The notes beneath the pieces are model-generated. The model was given only the letters and a program-made list of their open reading frames with translations, searched no databases and was not told the origin of the DNA. From Caulobacter sp. UNC358MFTsu5.1 (GTDB lineage Bacteria > Pseudomonadota > Alphaproteobacteria > Caulobacterales > Caulobacteraceae): a DNA stretch of 64,000 nt. Where the stretch lies: NCBI RefSeq assembly GCF_000712075.1, contig NZ_JONW01000006.1, positions 778,928 to 842,927 on the forward strand. Direction: 5' to 3'. Of the stretch, positions 36,749-44,799 are shown in pieces (position 1 is the first letter of the stretch; each line of letters starts with the position of its first letter). The position numbers and the translations under genes are program-made.

Positions 36749-37291
36749 ATGACCGCCGCCGAAGACATCCTCGATCGCGCCGCCGCCGCGGCCCTGTCCC
36801 TGGCCGCCGACCGGCCGTGGACGCAGATCAGCCTGCGCGACATCGCCCTGAAGGCCGAGGTCCCGTTCGCCGAGCTCTACGCCCGGGCCGACGGCAAGGG
36901 CGCGGTGCTGAACCACCTGGCCGCCCGCTTCGACCGCGCCGCCCTGGCCACGGTCACGGCCGAGGACGCCTCGACCCATGACCGGCTGTTCGACGCCGCC
37001 ATGGCCCGGCTCGAGGCCATGGAGCCGCACCGGGCCGCCCTGATCGCCATCAGCCGCTCGGAAAGCGTGGTGGTCTCGGCCCTGCGCTTCCCCCGGACCG
37101 CCCGGGCGATCCTGGAAGCCGCCGGCGTCGACGCCACCCCGGCCCGGCTGACCGCGATGTCGGCGGTGTGGGGCCGCACCCTGCAGGTCTGGCGCGACGA
37201 CGAAGGCGCCCTGAACCGCACCATGGCCGAGCTCGACAAGCGCCTGAAGCAGATGGCCCAGAGCCTGGAGAAGGTCGGGGCGGGTATCTAA
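36749..37291 (+). CDS. TetR-like (or COQ9-like) protein
   Basis: The 180-residue protein has an N-terminal helix-turn-helix-like part (ILDRAAAAALSLAADRPWTQ, then ISLRDIALKAEVPFAELYAR) and a helical C-terminal region (LEAMEPHRAALIAISRSESV, MAELDKRLKQMAQSLEKVGA). Both TetR regulators and the COQ9 family have this shape. The recognition helix is less well conserved than in the TetR protein at 3389, so DNA binding is not certain. It follows proC by 62 bases. The ATG at 36749 is preferred over an upstream start. Confidence 0.65.
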   Translation: MTAAEDILDRAAAAALSLAADRPWTQISLRDIALKAEVPFAELYARADGKGAVLNHLAARFDRAALATVTAEDASTHDRLFDAAMARLEAMEPHRAALIAISRSESVVVSALRFPRTARAILEAAGVDATPARLTAMSAVWGRTLQVWRDDEGALNRTMAELDKRLKQMAQSLEKVGAGI

Positions 37292-37328
37292 GCCGCAATC
37301 GGTTCGGGCGTCTCCGCGCCACCTCACT

Positions 37329-37441
37329 GTTGTCATCCCGGAAAGCGCGTAGCGCTTGTCCGGGACCCAGGTGAACCGCACCGCCTTCGCCCAGTCCCCT
37401 GGGTCCCGGACAGCCCCCGCGGGGCTTCCGGGATGACAACG
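37329..37441. repeat. Intergenic palindromic repeat, family 2 (inverted copy)
   Basis: Its reverse complement matches the element at 11382-11494 at most positions, including both arms and the GGACCCAGGGGACTGGGCGA centre. It lies between convergent genes. Confidence 0.88.
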
Positions 37442-37464
37442 GGTTTTGGCCCTTGGCTTGATCA

Positions 37465-37499
37465 AAGAAAAAGCCCGCCGGGATCGCTCCCGGCGGGCT
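37465..37499 (-). terminator. Intrinsic terminator of the five-repeat cysteine protein gene
   Basis: A 12-bp stem (AGCCCGCCGGGA at 37472-37483 and its complement at 37488-37499) has a 4-base loop. It is followed on the minus strand by a T-rich tract covering 37465-37472. It lies 25 bases beyond the gene's stop codon. Confidence 0.88.
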
Positions 37500-37524
37500 G
37501 CTTTCGTTCAGGCTGTGCGCCCGA

Positions 37525-38865
37525 TCAGCTCTTGGTCTTGTTGGTCGGCAGCTTGCAGCCGCCGCCGACGCCCTTGGCCTGCACGCAGGACAGGACTTCC
37601 TTGGCGTGCGGCGCGGTGGTGTTCAGCGGGTAGGCCATCACCCAGCCCGGCAGGCCGTCCGAGCAGGCCACTTCGACGTAGCCGTCGGTGGCGGTCTGGC
37701 CGATGACGCGGGCGCCCGAAACGGTGCAGCTGCCCTTGCCCAGGCCCTTCAGGTCGGCCGTCAGGCGCGGGAAGGCCTCGTCCGGCTTGGTGAAGCTGCA
37801 GCGGTAGCCGTTCATTTCCGAGGTGATGCAGTCGTAGACGGTGTTGCTGGTGGCGGTGAAGATGCCGATGCCGCCGTCGGGACGGTTGGAGCACTTCAGT
37901 TCGACGATCTCCTTGCGGGGATCGGGGCTGGGCAGCATGCCGTACTTCTCGACCTTGCAGTCGAAGCCGGCCTTGGTGGACAGCTTGGTGTAGAGGCCGG
38001 CCTGCTCGGTCTGGGCGGCCACGGCGTCGCTCAGGGTGCAGCCGCCGCCGACGAAGCTGGCCTGGGCGCAGTCGATGGCGCGGACGAAGGCGCCGGTGGT
38101 GGCGGCCTGCTGGTAGACGTAGCCCTTGCCGTCCTGACAGACGACTTCGAAGTAGTTGTCGGTCTTGGTGCTGAGGACGTAGCGCTTGTCCTTGATGGCG
38201 CAGTTCTTGCCGGCCGAGCCGTTCAGGGTGTCGACGACGGCCAGCTGGGTGGCCCGGTCGGTCAGCTTGCAGCTGACGTTGCCGCCTTCCTCGTACAGCA
38301 GGCAGCTGTTGACCGTGACGTCCTGGTCGACGTTCACCGGCGAGGCGGTCTGGACGATGTAGCCGGCGCCGCCCTTACAGGCGACTTCGAAATAGGCGTT
38401 CTTGGCGCCGGCGCCGATGGCGCGGGCGTTCTGGATGTCGCAGCTGGTGCCGGCCTTGGCCAGGTACGGAACCAGGCCGGCCTTCGGGTCGGCGTTGCCG
38501 GGCAGCAGGCAGGCCAGGGCGCTGGGCTTGCCGTCGGCGCCCGCCGCGGCGGTTTCCAGGCAGCTGTAGGTCTGCGGCGCCGCGTCCTTCTTGGCCAGGA
38601 TCGCGAAGCCCAGGCCCTGCTGGCAGGCGACTTCGTAGTAGTCGGTGGCCGTCTTCTTGTCGCTGCCGATCAGGCGGGCGTCGGTGACGGTGCACGACAC
38701 GCCGGCGGCCTTGACCAGATCGGGGGTGGCCTTCATGCCGGCCTCGCGGGCCTTGGCGTCGACGGCGGCCGGCTTTTCCTTTTCCTTGGCCGCCGAAATC
38801 ACGGTGGCGGGGATAAGCGCGGCGAGCGCGAGGGCGGCCGTCAAGCCGATCGCGATGGGCCTCAT
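37525..38865 (-). CDS. Secreted protein with five ~80-residue four-cysteine repeats
   Basis: The 446-residue protein has a signal peptide (MRPIAIGLTAALALAALIPA, cut near VISA) and a Lys-rich stretch. Five tandem repeats follow, with cysteines at about 58/81/102/119, 142/163/188/199, 222/243/266/276, 303/325/346/356 and 380/401/427/437. All 20 cysteines fall in this pattern. Each repeat reads roughly CxVxxARxIG...YxEVACxxGxGYx...C...GxxCxLP. The even count and export signal point to disulfide-stabilised periplasmic or extracellular modules, perhaps for binding. The same module occurs twice in the protein at 60128. No known family was recognised. The start ATG at 38863-38865 precedes the signal peptide. 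Confidence 0.8.
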   Translation of the reverse strand: MRPIAIGLTAALALAALIPATVISAAKEKEKPAAVDAKAREAGMKATPDLVKAAGVSCTVTDARLIGSDKKTATDYYEVACQQGLGFAILAKKDAAPQTYSCLETAAAGADGKPSALACLLPGNADPKAGLVPYLAKAGTSCDIQNARAIGAGAKNAYFEVACKGGAGYIVQTASPVNVDQDVTVNSCLLYEEGGNVSCKLTDRATQLAVVDTLNGSAGKNCAIKDKRYVLSTKTDNYFEVVCQDGKGYVYQQAATTGAFVRAIDCAQASFVGGGCTLSDAVAAQTEQAGLYTKLSTKAGFDCKVEKYGMLPSPDPRKEIVELKCSNRPDGGIGIFTATSNTVYDCITSEMNGYRCSFTKPDEAFPRLTADLKGLGKGSCTVSGARVIGQTATDGYVEVACSDGLPGWVMAYPLNTTAPHAKEVLSCVQAKGVGGGCKLPTNKTKS

Positions 38866-38983
38866 GGGGGACGTCTCCTGGGGTAAATTCCTCGCGGCGG
38901 ACTTAAGGCCCGCTTGCATCAAGGGTCAAGATGTCGTCCGACGGGGGCGCAATCATGACGATCGCTGTGACTGGAGGACGCAG

Positions 38984-40063
38984 ATGCGAGACGGGATCGA
39001 GGAAGACGCGTCCGAAACGCCCGAACCGCGCAAGCCGCGGCTGGTCTATCCGTTCGAAGCGGCGCCGGAGACGGGATCGGGCCAGGCGGTGGAGGTCGCG
39101 CCGGGGGTGCTGTGGCTGCGCCAGCCGCTGGGCGGCTCGCTGGGCTTCATCAATGTCTGGGCCATCCGCGACGGCGAGGGCTGGGCGGTGGTCGACACCG
39201 GCCTGCAGACCAAGGAGACCTCGCAGGCCTGGCGGGCGGCCTTCGCGGGCGCCCTGGGCGGCCTGCCCGTCACCCGGGTGATCGTCACCCACCTGCATCC
39301 CGACCATGTGGGCCTGGCCGGCTGGATCGCCCGCAAGTTCGACGTCCGCCTGTGGATGACCCGGCTGGAATACTTCCAATGCCGGATGCTGGTGGCCGAC
39401 ACCGGCCGCGAGGCGCCCGAGGACGGGGTGCGGTTCTTCCACGCCGCCGGCTGGGACGACGAGGCGATCGACAACTACAAGGCGCGGTTCGGCGGGTTCG
39501 GCAAGGCGATCTACCAGATGCCCGACAGCTATCGCCGCCTGACCGACGGCGAGACTTTCCGGATCGGCGACCACGACTGGCGGGTGGTGACCGGCCAGGG
39601 CCACTCGCCCGACCACGCCTGCCTGTGGTGTCCCGAGCTGGAGGTGCTGATCTCCGGCGACCAGGTGCTGCCGCGCATCTCGTCCAACGTCTCGGTGCAT
39701 CCGACCGAGCCGGACGCCGATCCCCTGACCGACTGGATCACCTCGCTGGCCAAGGTGAAGGCGGCCGTGCCCGACTCGGTGCTGGTGCTGCCGGCCCACA
39801 ACGATCCGTTCCGGGGCCTGCACGCCCGCATCGACGGCCTGATCTCGGGGCACGAACGGGCCCTGACGCGCCTGGCCGGCAAGCTGTCCGAGCCCAAGCG
39901 GGTGGTCGACGTGTTCGGGGCGCTGTTCGCGCGGCCGATCGGTCCCGACATCCTGGGCATGGCCACCGGCGAGGCCCTGGCCCACCTCAACTGCCTGATC
40001 GGGCGGGGCCTGGCCGCGCGCGAGAAGGACGCCGACGCGGTGAACTGGTACCGCTCCGCCTAA
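38984..40063 (+). CDS. MBL-fold metallo-hydrolase
   Basis: This is a metallo-beta-lactamase superfamily hydrolase of 359 residues without a signal peptide. The metal motif HLHPDH is at about 103-108, with DTG (about 71-73), GHSPDHACLW for the next His and GDQVLPRIS for the bridging Asp; HNDPFRGLH carries a late His. The C-terminal helical extension (VFGALFARPIGPDILGMATG) resembles the hydrolases near LACTB2/acyl-CoA-related branches. The substrate is unknown. The ATG at 38984 follows GGAGG. Its stop overlaps that of a convergent small membrane gene by 4 bases. Confidence 0.9.
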   Translation: MRDGIEEDASETPEPRKPRLVYPFEAAPETGSGQAVEVAPGVLWLRQPLGGSLGFINVWAIRDGEGWAVVDTGLQTKETSQAWRAAFAGALGGLPVTRVIVTHLHPDHVGLAGWIARKFDVRLWMTRLEYFQCRMLVADTGREAPEDGVRFFHAAGWDDEAIDNYKARFGGFGKAIYQMPDSYRRLTDGETFRIGDHDWRVVTGQGHSPDHACLWCPELEVLISGDQVLPRISSNVSVHPTEPDADPLTDWITSLAKVKAAVPDSVLVLPAHNDPFRGLHARIDGLISGHERALTRLAGKLSEPKRVVDVFGALFARPIGPDILGMATGEALAHLNCLIGRGLAAREKDADAVNWYRSA

Positions 40064-40296
40064 GCCGTCGCGCGCCGCCGGGCCGCCAGGCGCAGCCACG
40101 GCGCGGCGTGGAAGACGGCCATCAGGGCGTACATCGCCGCCATGCCGTCGAAGGGCGGCCGGACGGCGCACAGCCCGCCCATCGATCCGCCCGTCAGGCC
40201 GGTCACCAGCATCATGACGGCGAAAGTCGGCGTGGCCGCCAGGCTCAGCCAGCCCGACGCGGCCAGCGCCTTCGAGGGAGGCGCATCCACGGTCAC
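40060..40296 (-). CDS. Small membrane protein
   Basis: The 78-residue protein has two predicted membrane segments (GWLSLAATPTFAVMMLVTGL and MAAMYALMAVFHAAPWLRLA) and a basic C-terminus (RRRATA), suggesting the tail is cytoplasmic. It starts with GTG at 40294-40296, overlapping the DUF899 gene's stop (GTGA), so it is probably the last gene of the arsR operon. No family was recognised. Confidence 0.65.
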   Translation of the reverse strand: MTVDAPPSKALAASGWLSLAATPTFAVMMLVTGLTGGSMGGLCAVRPPFDGMAAMYALMAVFHAAPWLRLAARRRATA

Positions 40297-41060
40297 TCGG
40301 CCGCCCTCGGATACTCGTCGTGGCGGCGGAACCAGAGGTCCTGTTCGTTACGGCCCTTGGGCGCGCGGTCCAGCCACTGGTACATGCCCCACAGGCCGTC
40401 CACGCCCCGCGTGTAGGTCGAGTAGGCGTGATAGACGACGCCGTCCTCCAGCACGAAGGTGCTGAGGCCGGGCCGGTCCAGCGCGTAGGTGGCGGCATTG
40501 GTGCCGCACATGGCCGCGAACTGCACGACCGGCTCCGGGGCCGGCTTGATGTCCAGCGCGTGGCCGGCGATCTCGTAGTTGTAGTCCACGGTCCCGGTGC
40601 GCTGCTGGGCCTCGGAGAACGAGACGTTGAAGTCGAAATTGAAGTCGCTGCCCTGGGACGACGCCCACGGGAACGACCAGCCCATCCGCCGCTGGTAGGC
40701 GTGCAGCTTGGCCAGGGGGGCGCGCGACACCGCCGTCAGGGTGACGTCGTGATTGGCCAGGTGCACGACCGAGGCGTCGAAGCCGTCGGCGATGGCCGAG
40801 CAGGACGGGCATCCGGCCTCGTAGTCCGGGCCGAACATGAAGTGGTAGACCATCAGCTGCGAGCGGCCCTCGAACAGGTCCGCCAGCGAGGCGGGGCCGT
40901 TCTCGGTCTCGAACCGGTAGGGCTTGTCGACCCGCACCCAGGGCAGGGTCTGGCGTTGCCGGGCCAGTTCGTCGCTGCGGCGGGTCAGCGCCTTTTCCTC
41001 GGCGAGCAGGGCGAGTCGGGCCTTCAGCCATTCGGCGCGCGAAACGACGGGATGGGTCAT
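40293..41060 (-). CDS. DUF899 family thioredoxin-fold protein
   Basis: The 255-residue protein has the thioredoxin-like DUF899 pattern: RFETENGPASLADLFEGRSQ, LMVYHFMFGPDYEAGCPSCS with a CPSC dithiol motif, and DFNFDFNVSFSEAQQ. Families with this domain are often encoded beside ArsR regulators and SRPBCC proteins, as here. The biochemical role is not established; redox activity is inferred from the CxxC. It is the third gene after arsR and the SRPBCC gene, 73 bases from the latter. Confidence 0.87.
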   Translation of the reverse strand: MTHPVVSRAEWLKARLALLAEEKALTRRSDELARQRQTLPWVRVDKPYRFETENGPASLADLFEGRSQLMVYHFMFGPDYEAGCPSCSAIADGFDASVVHLANHDVTLTAVSRAPLAKLHAYQRRMGWSFPWASSQGSDFNFDFNVSFSEAQQRTGTVDYNYEIAGHALDIKPAPEPVVQFAAMCGTNAATYALDRPGLSTFVLEDGVVYHAYSTYTRGVDGLWGMYQWLDRAPKGRNEQDLWFRRHDEYPRAAE

Positions 41061-41133
41061 GGGGAACCTGTCTGGATTTCGGGGAAAGCCTGCGGCTCCG
41101 CCGGCCGGACCGGCGGAGCGTGGTCGGTGCGCC

Positions 41134-41667
41134 TCAGGCGGGCAGGCGGGTTTCGTATTCGGCCTTGAGCCGCTTCCAGCCGTCCCAGAACGACGCCGTC
41201 TGCGGCTTGCCGCTGAGCCGAGTGGCCAGGACGTCGAGGTGGGCGTGCCAGCCGGCGCTGACGTTGAGCAGGGTGGTGCGGTCCGGCGCGCGACGGTGGA
41301 CGATCGTCAGCAGCACCTTGTCACCGGCGGGCTCGAGCTCGAACGACACCTCGCCCTGGTTCCAGGCGATGACCAGCTTGCGGCCCGGGACGAAGTCGAG
41401 GATGCGGCTTTCCAGGCTGTGCTCGGCGCTGAAGCCCTCGGGGAGCTGGCCGGGCGGATCGCTCAGCTCGTTGTTGCGCCAGGTGAAGGTGAACGGCGCG
41501 CCGGCCTTCATCTCCATCGCGCCCGAGGCCAGCCACTGGCGGCGCAGCTCGCTCTCGGTGAGATAGGCCCAGACGCGGTCGATCGGGCCCGGCAGCAGGC
41601 GCTGGATCTTCAGGGTCAGGGGCTCGATCACTTCGCCATAGGCGTCCAGCGTGGCGGCTTCGCTCAT
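41134..41667 (-). CDS. SRPBCC (AHSA1-like) domain protein
   Basis: The 177-residue protein matches the START/AHSA1 hydrophobic-pocket fold. It has LTLKIQRLLPGPIDRVWAYL, then LRRQWLASGAMEMKAGAPF, then LVIAWNQGEVSFELEPAGDK and the helix HAHLDVLATRLSGKP. Ligands are small hydrophobic molecules in this family, but none is known here. It lies 11 bases downstream of arsR and is certainly in the same operon; ArsR-SRPBCC pairs are common in Proteobacteria. Confidence 0.9.
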   Translation of the reverse strand: MSEAATLDAYGEVIEPLTLKIQRLLPGPIDRVWAYLTESELRRQWLASGAMEMKAGAPFTFTWRNNELSDPPGQLPEGFSAEHSLESRILDFVPGRKLVIAWNQGEVSFELEPAGDKVLLTIVHRRAPDRTTLLNVSAGWHAHLDVLATRLSGKPQTASFWDGWKRLKAEYETRLPA

Positions 41668-41678
41668 TGGTCGTTTCC

Positions 41679-42044
41679 TTATTTAGCGGGCGGGGTCTTG
41701 CGGGCGTCGTCCTCTCGGAGGAGCCGGTCGAGCACGTCGAGGCGGCTGGTCCAGAAGTGTTCGTAGAAGCTCAGCCACTCTTGGGCCGTGGCCAGCGGGC
41801 CGGGCTCCAGGCGGCACAGGTGGGTGCGGCCGCGGACCTCGCGCTGGATCAGGCCGGCGCTCTCCAGCGCCTTGATGTGCTTGGAGGCGGCGGCCAGCGA
41901 GATCGAGAACGGCTCGGCCAGCTGGCCCACCGTCCGCTCGCCGCCCGCCAGCTCGCGCAGCATCCGGCGCCGGGTGGCGTCGCCGAGGGCGTGGAAGACG
42001 GCGTCCAGTTGCGGGGCCGAAAGGGCGGTGTTTAATTCAACCAT
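41679..42044 (-). CDS. ArsR/SmtB family transcriptional regulator
   Basis: The 121-residue winged helix-turn-helix protein has ALGDATRRRMLRELAGGERT, then FSISLAAASKHIKALESAGL as the recognition region and the wing QREVRGRTHLCRL. There is no obvious metal-binding CxC motif, so the ligand may not be a metal. The start is the ATG at 42042-42044, which lies inside one of two TTCAACC-type palindromes upstream; autoregulation is the natural reading. It heads a four-gene operon with SRPBCC, DUF899 and a small membrane gene. Confidence 0.92.
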   Translation of the reverse strand: MVELNTALSAPQLDAVFHALGDATRRRMLRELAGGERTVGQLAEPFSISLAAASKHIKALESAGLIQREVRGRTHLCRLEPGPLATAQEWLSFYEHFWTSRLDVLDRLLREDDARKTPPAK

Positions 42045-42054
42045 GTGGTTGAAT
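42035..42054. promoter_or_regulatory. Palindromic ArsR operator 1, over the arsR start codon
   Basis: ATTCAACC (42035-42042), ATGT, GGTTGAAT (42047-42054) is a perfect 8-bp inverted repeat. The arsR ATG lies within it. Its core TCAACC-N4-GGTTGA is the same as at 42077-42092, and the centres are 40 bp apart. Confidence 0.65.
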
Positions 42055-42076
42055 GTGTGGCGTGGCCGCGAAAGAG

Positions 42077-42092
42077 TCAACCGATCGGTTGA
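42077..42092. promoter_or_regulatory. Palindromic ArsR operator 2
   Basis: TCAACCGATCGGTTGA is a perfect 16-bp palindrome, with the same TCAACC-N4-GGTTGA core as operator 1. The 40-bp centre-to-centre spacing puts both sites on nearly the same face of the helix. Confidence 0.65.
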
Positions 42093-42156
42093 ATGATTTT
42101 CCACATCGGCCAAAACAATCGTTTGATATTTCGTGCGCGAACTATAATCTCGCGCC

Positions 42157-42600
42157 ATGACCACGCCGCCCGACCGTCGCCTCGTCTTCCTGCTCAATGT
42201 CGCGCACCGACGGGTGCAGCGCTATGTCGAGGCCAAGATGGCCGCCAAGGGCGGGCTGACCGCCGCCCAGTCCGGGGCCCTGTTCGTGCTGGGCCAGAAG
42301 GACGGCGCCCTGATCGGCGAAGCGGCCGAAGCCTTGGACCTGGCGCCCTCGGCCATGACCGGCCTGGTCGACCGCATGGTCCGCGCCGAGCTGGTCGAGC
42401 GCCGGCCCGACCCCAAGGACGGCCGCGCTTTCCGCCTGCACCTGACCACCCACGGCGAGGCCGCCCGCGAGGAGGCCAAGGCCGGGGTCGAAGGCCTGAA
42501 CGCCCATCTCACCGAAGGCTTCACGGACGACGAGATCGCCGTGGTGTCGCGCTGGCTGACCAGCCTGCAAACGAAGTTCCCCAAAGGAGACCCCTCATGA
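42157..42600 (+). CDS. MarR family transcriptional regulator
   Basis: The 147-residue winged helix-turn-helix protein has SGALFVLGQKDGALIGEAAE, ALDLAPSAMTGLVDRMVRAE as the recognition helix and LVERRPDPKDGRAFRLHLT as the wing. It overlaps the crotonase gene by four bases (ATGA) and so probably controls it. AAAC-N4-GTTT at 42112-42123 upstream is a possible operator half-site pair. It is divergent from arsR. Confidence 0.92.
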   Translation: MTTPPDRRLVFLLNVAHRRVQRYVEAKMAAKGGLTAAQSGALFVLGQKDGALIGEAAEALDLAPSAMTGLVDRMVRAELVERRPDPKDGRAFRLHLTTHGEAAREEAKAGVEGLNAHLTEGFTDDEIAVVSRWLTSLQTKFPKGDPS

Positions 42601-43367
42601 CCGACCACGTTCAGGTCGTCGTCGACGCCGGCGTGATGACCATCACCCTGGCCCGTCCGGACAAGAAGAACGCCCTCAGCAACGCTATGTACGGCGTGCT
42701 GGCCGACAGCCTGGAGCGGGCCGAGAGCGATCCGGCCGTGCGGGTGGTGGTGTTCCAGGCCGACGGCGACAGCTTCAGTTCGGGCAACGACCTGCAGGAC
42801 TTCGCCGCCCAGGCCACCGGCGCCTTCACCGGCGAGCGCCACGTGATGCGGTTCCTGAAGAACCTGGCCAAGGCCACGCGGCCGCTGGTCGCCGCCGTCC
42901 AGGGCCAGGCCGTGGGCGTGGGCACGACCATGCTGCTGCACTGCGACCTGGTGTTCACCAGCCCGGACGCCAAGCTGACCGTGCCGTTCGTCAACCTGGC
43001 CCTGGTGCCGGAGGCCGCTTCCAGCCTGCTGCTGCCGGCCCGCATCGGCCACGCCCGCGCCTACGCCATGTTCGCCCTGGGCGAGGCGGTCAGCGGCGAG
43101 ACGGCGGCCGCCTGGGGCATCGCCAACGCCTGCGTGCCGCTGGACGATCTGCGCGCCAAGGCCCGCGCCGCCGCCGACCAGCTGGCCAAGCGTCCGCTGG
43201 GCGCCCTGACCGCGACCAAGACCCTGATGCGCGACGCCGAGACCATCGCGGCCCTGATGGACAGGGAAGGCGAGCTGTTCGGCCAGCGCCTGCAGACCGC
43301 CGAGGCGCGGGAAGCCTTCATGGCCTTCGCCGAGCGCCGGGCGCCCGACTTCAGCAAGGTCGGCTGA
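42597..43367 (+). CDS. Enoyl-CoA hydratase/isomerase (crotonase) family protein
   Basis: The 256-residue protein acts on acyl-CoA, either hydrating an enoyl-CoA or isomerising it. Crotonase signatures include RPDKKNALSNAMYGVLADSL, SGNDLQDFA for the oxyanion region, and AVQGQAVGVGTTMLLHCDLV. The second catalytic region has PEAASSLLLPARIG with one Glu in place, but the other active-site Glu of classical hydratases is not evident, which fits the isomerase or PaaG-like branch better. It overlaps marR by four bases. Confidence 0.9.
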   Translation: MTDHVQVVVDAGVMTITLARPDKKNALSNAMYGVLADSLERAESDPAVRVVVFQADGDSFSSGNDLQDFAAQATGAFTGERHVMRFLKNLAKATRPLVAAVQGQAVGVGTTMLLHCDLVFTSPDAKLTVPFVNLALVPEAASSLLLPARIGHARAYAMFALGEAVSGETAAAWGIANACVPLDDLRAKARAAADQLAKRPLGALTATKTLMRDAETIAALMDREGELFGQRLQTAEAREAFMAFAERRAPDFSKVG

Positions 43368-43368
43368 G

Positions 43369-43782
43369 ATGGCCCTTGCGGTGGTCCTGGCGGCGGCGCT
43401 GTTCGCCCTGTCGGGGATTCACCTCTACTGGGGGCTGGGCGGCCGCTGGCCGGGCCATGACGAGACGTCTATGGTCGAGCACGTCGTGGGCCGGACGCGC
43501 GGCATGCGCGCGCCGGGCCTGCCGGCCTCCGCCGCCGTGGCCCTGGCCCTGGCGGCGGGCGGGGCCCTGGTGCTGGCGAGCCTGACGCGGACGCCCTGGG
43601 ACCCGCTCTTCCAAGTCATGCGCTGGGTTCTCTTCGCGGTATTCGCCGGACGCGGTCTGGCGACCTACGCTCCGCCGGTCTTCCGCTACGCCGAGGGCAC
43701 GCCGTTCGCGACGCTCAACCGGCGCGCCTACGGCCCGCTGTGCCTGGCGATCGCCTTGGGGATTTTGGTCTTGCAGCTGTAG
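43369..43782 (+). CDS. DUF3995 family membrane protein
   Basis: The 137-residue protein has four predicted membrane segments: ALAVVLAAALFALSGIHLYW, ASAAVALALAAGGALVLASL, LFQVMRWVLFAVFAGRGL and YGPLCLAIALGILVLQL. GIHLYWGLGGRWPG and RGLATYAPPVF are typical of DUF3995. Its start is one base after the crotonase stop, so it belongs to the same operon. Function is unknown. Confidence 0.85.
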   Translation: MALAVVLAAALFALSGIHLYWGLGGRWPGHDETSMVEHVVGRTRGMRAPGLPASAAVALALAAGGALVLASLTRTPWDPLFQVMRWVLFAVFAGRGLATYAPPVFRYAEGTPFATLNRRAYGPLCLAIALGILVLQL

Positions 43783-43833
43783 CGCCACTCACGACGACAG
43801 AGTCACAACGAGAACATCCAGGGAGCAGACATC

Positions 43834-44799
43834 GTGGCCGATCGCATCAAGTCGCCCTTCGGGGCCTATACCGACGCCCGCGACGTGGTCGCCGGCCAGG
43901 ACCTGACCGGCGTGGTCGCCATCGTCACCGGCGGGGCCACCGGCATTGGGATCGAGACCGCCCGCGCCCTGGCCGAGGCCGGGGCCGAGGTGGCGATCGC
44001 CGTCCGCAAGCCCGACCTGGCCGAGGCCGCCGTCGCCGACATCGCCAAGACGGCGAAGGGCAAGGTGTCGTGGTCGATGCTGGACCTCTCCAGCTTCAAG
44101 TCGATCCGCGCCTTCGCCGAGCGCTGGGGCGACCGGCCGCTGAACCTCCTGATCAACAACGCCGGCGTCATGGCCTGTCCGCTCGCCTATACCGAGGACG
44201 GTCTGGAGATGCAGATCGGCACCAACCACTTCGGCCACTTCCTGCTGTCGGTGCTGCTGGCCCCGAACCTGGTGGCGGGGGCCAAGTCGGGGTGGACCTC
44301 GCGGCTGGTGTCGCTGTCGTCGATCGGTCACCGCCGCGCGCCGGTGAACTTCGACGACCCGAACTTCCGCGACCGCCCCTACGACAAGTGGGAGGCCTAC
44401 GGCCAGGCCAAGACCGCCAACGCCCTGTTCGCCGCGGGCTTCGACAGGCGGTTCAAGGACCAGGGCGTGCGCGCCTTCGCCGTGATGCCGGGCGGCATCA
44501 TGACCCCGCTGCAGCGCCACCTGCCGATCGAGGAGCAGAAGGCGATGGGCTGGATCGACGACGACGGCAAGGTGCGCGACGGCTTCAAGACGCCCCAGCA
44601 GGGGGCCTCGACCAGCGTCTGGGCCGCCGTCGGCGCCGAGCTGGACGAGGCGGGCGGCCTCTATCTGGAGGACCTGGCCCAGGCCGTTCCCTGGAGCCCG
44701 GAGCATCCGTGGAGCGGCGTCATGCCCTACGCCCTGGACCCCGAGGCGGCCGACCGCCTCTGGGCCCTGTCGGTCGAGATCACGGGCGCGGGGGCCTGA
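43834..44799 (+). CDS. Short-chain dehydrogenase/reductase (WWOX/retinol dehydrogenase-like)
   Basis: The 321-residue NAD(P)-dependent oxidoreductase has the cofactor motif VTGGATGIGIETARALAEAG, the stabilising NNAGVM and the catalytic Tyr-x3-Lys in EAYGQAKTAN; the catalytic Ser is in VSLSSIGHRR. The long C-terminal part is usual for the subgroup that resembles retinol dehydrogenases. Start is GTG at 43834 with AGGGAGC upstream. It heads a coupled set with the membrane gene at 44799 and the SDR at 45314. Confidence 0.92.
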   Translation: MADRIKSPFGAYTDARDVVAGQDLTGVVAIVTGGATGIGIETARALAEAGAEVAIAVRKPDLAEAAVADIAKTAKGKVSWSMLDLSSFKSIRAFAERWGDRPLNLLINNAGVMACPLAYTEDGLEMQIGTNHFGHFLLSVLLAPNLVAGAKSGWTSRLVSLSSIGHRRAPVNFDDPNFRDRPYDKWEAYGQAKTANALFAAGFDRRFKDQGVRAFAVMPGGIMTPLQRHLPIEEQKAMGWIDDDGKVRDGFKTPQQGASTSVWAAVGAELDEAGGLYLEDLAQAVPWSPEHPWSGVMPYALDPEAADRLWALSVEITGAGA

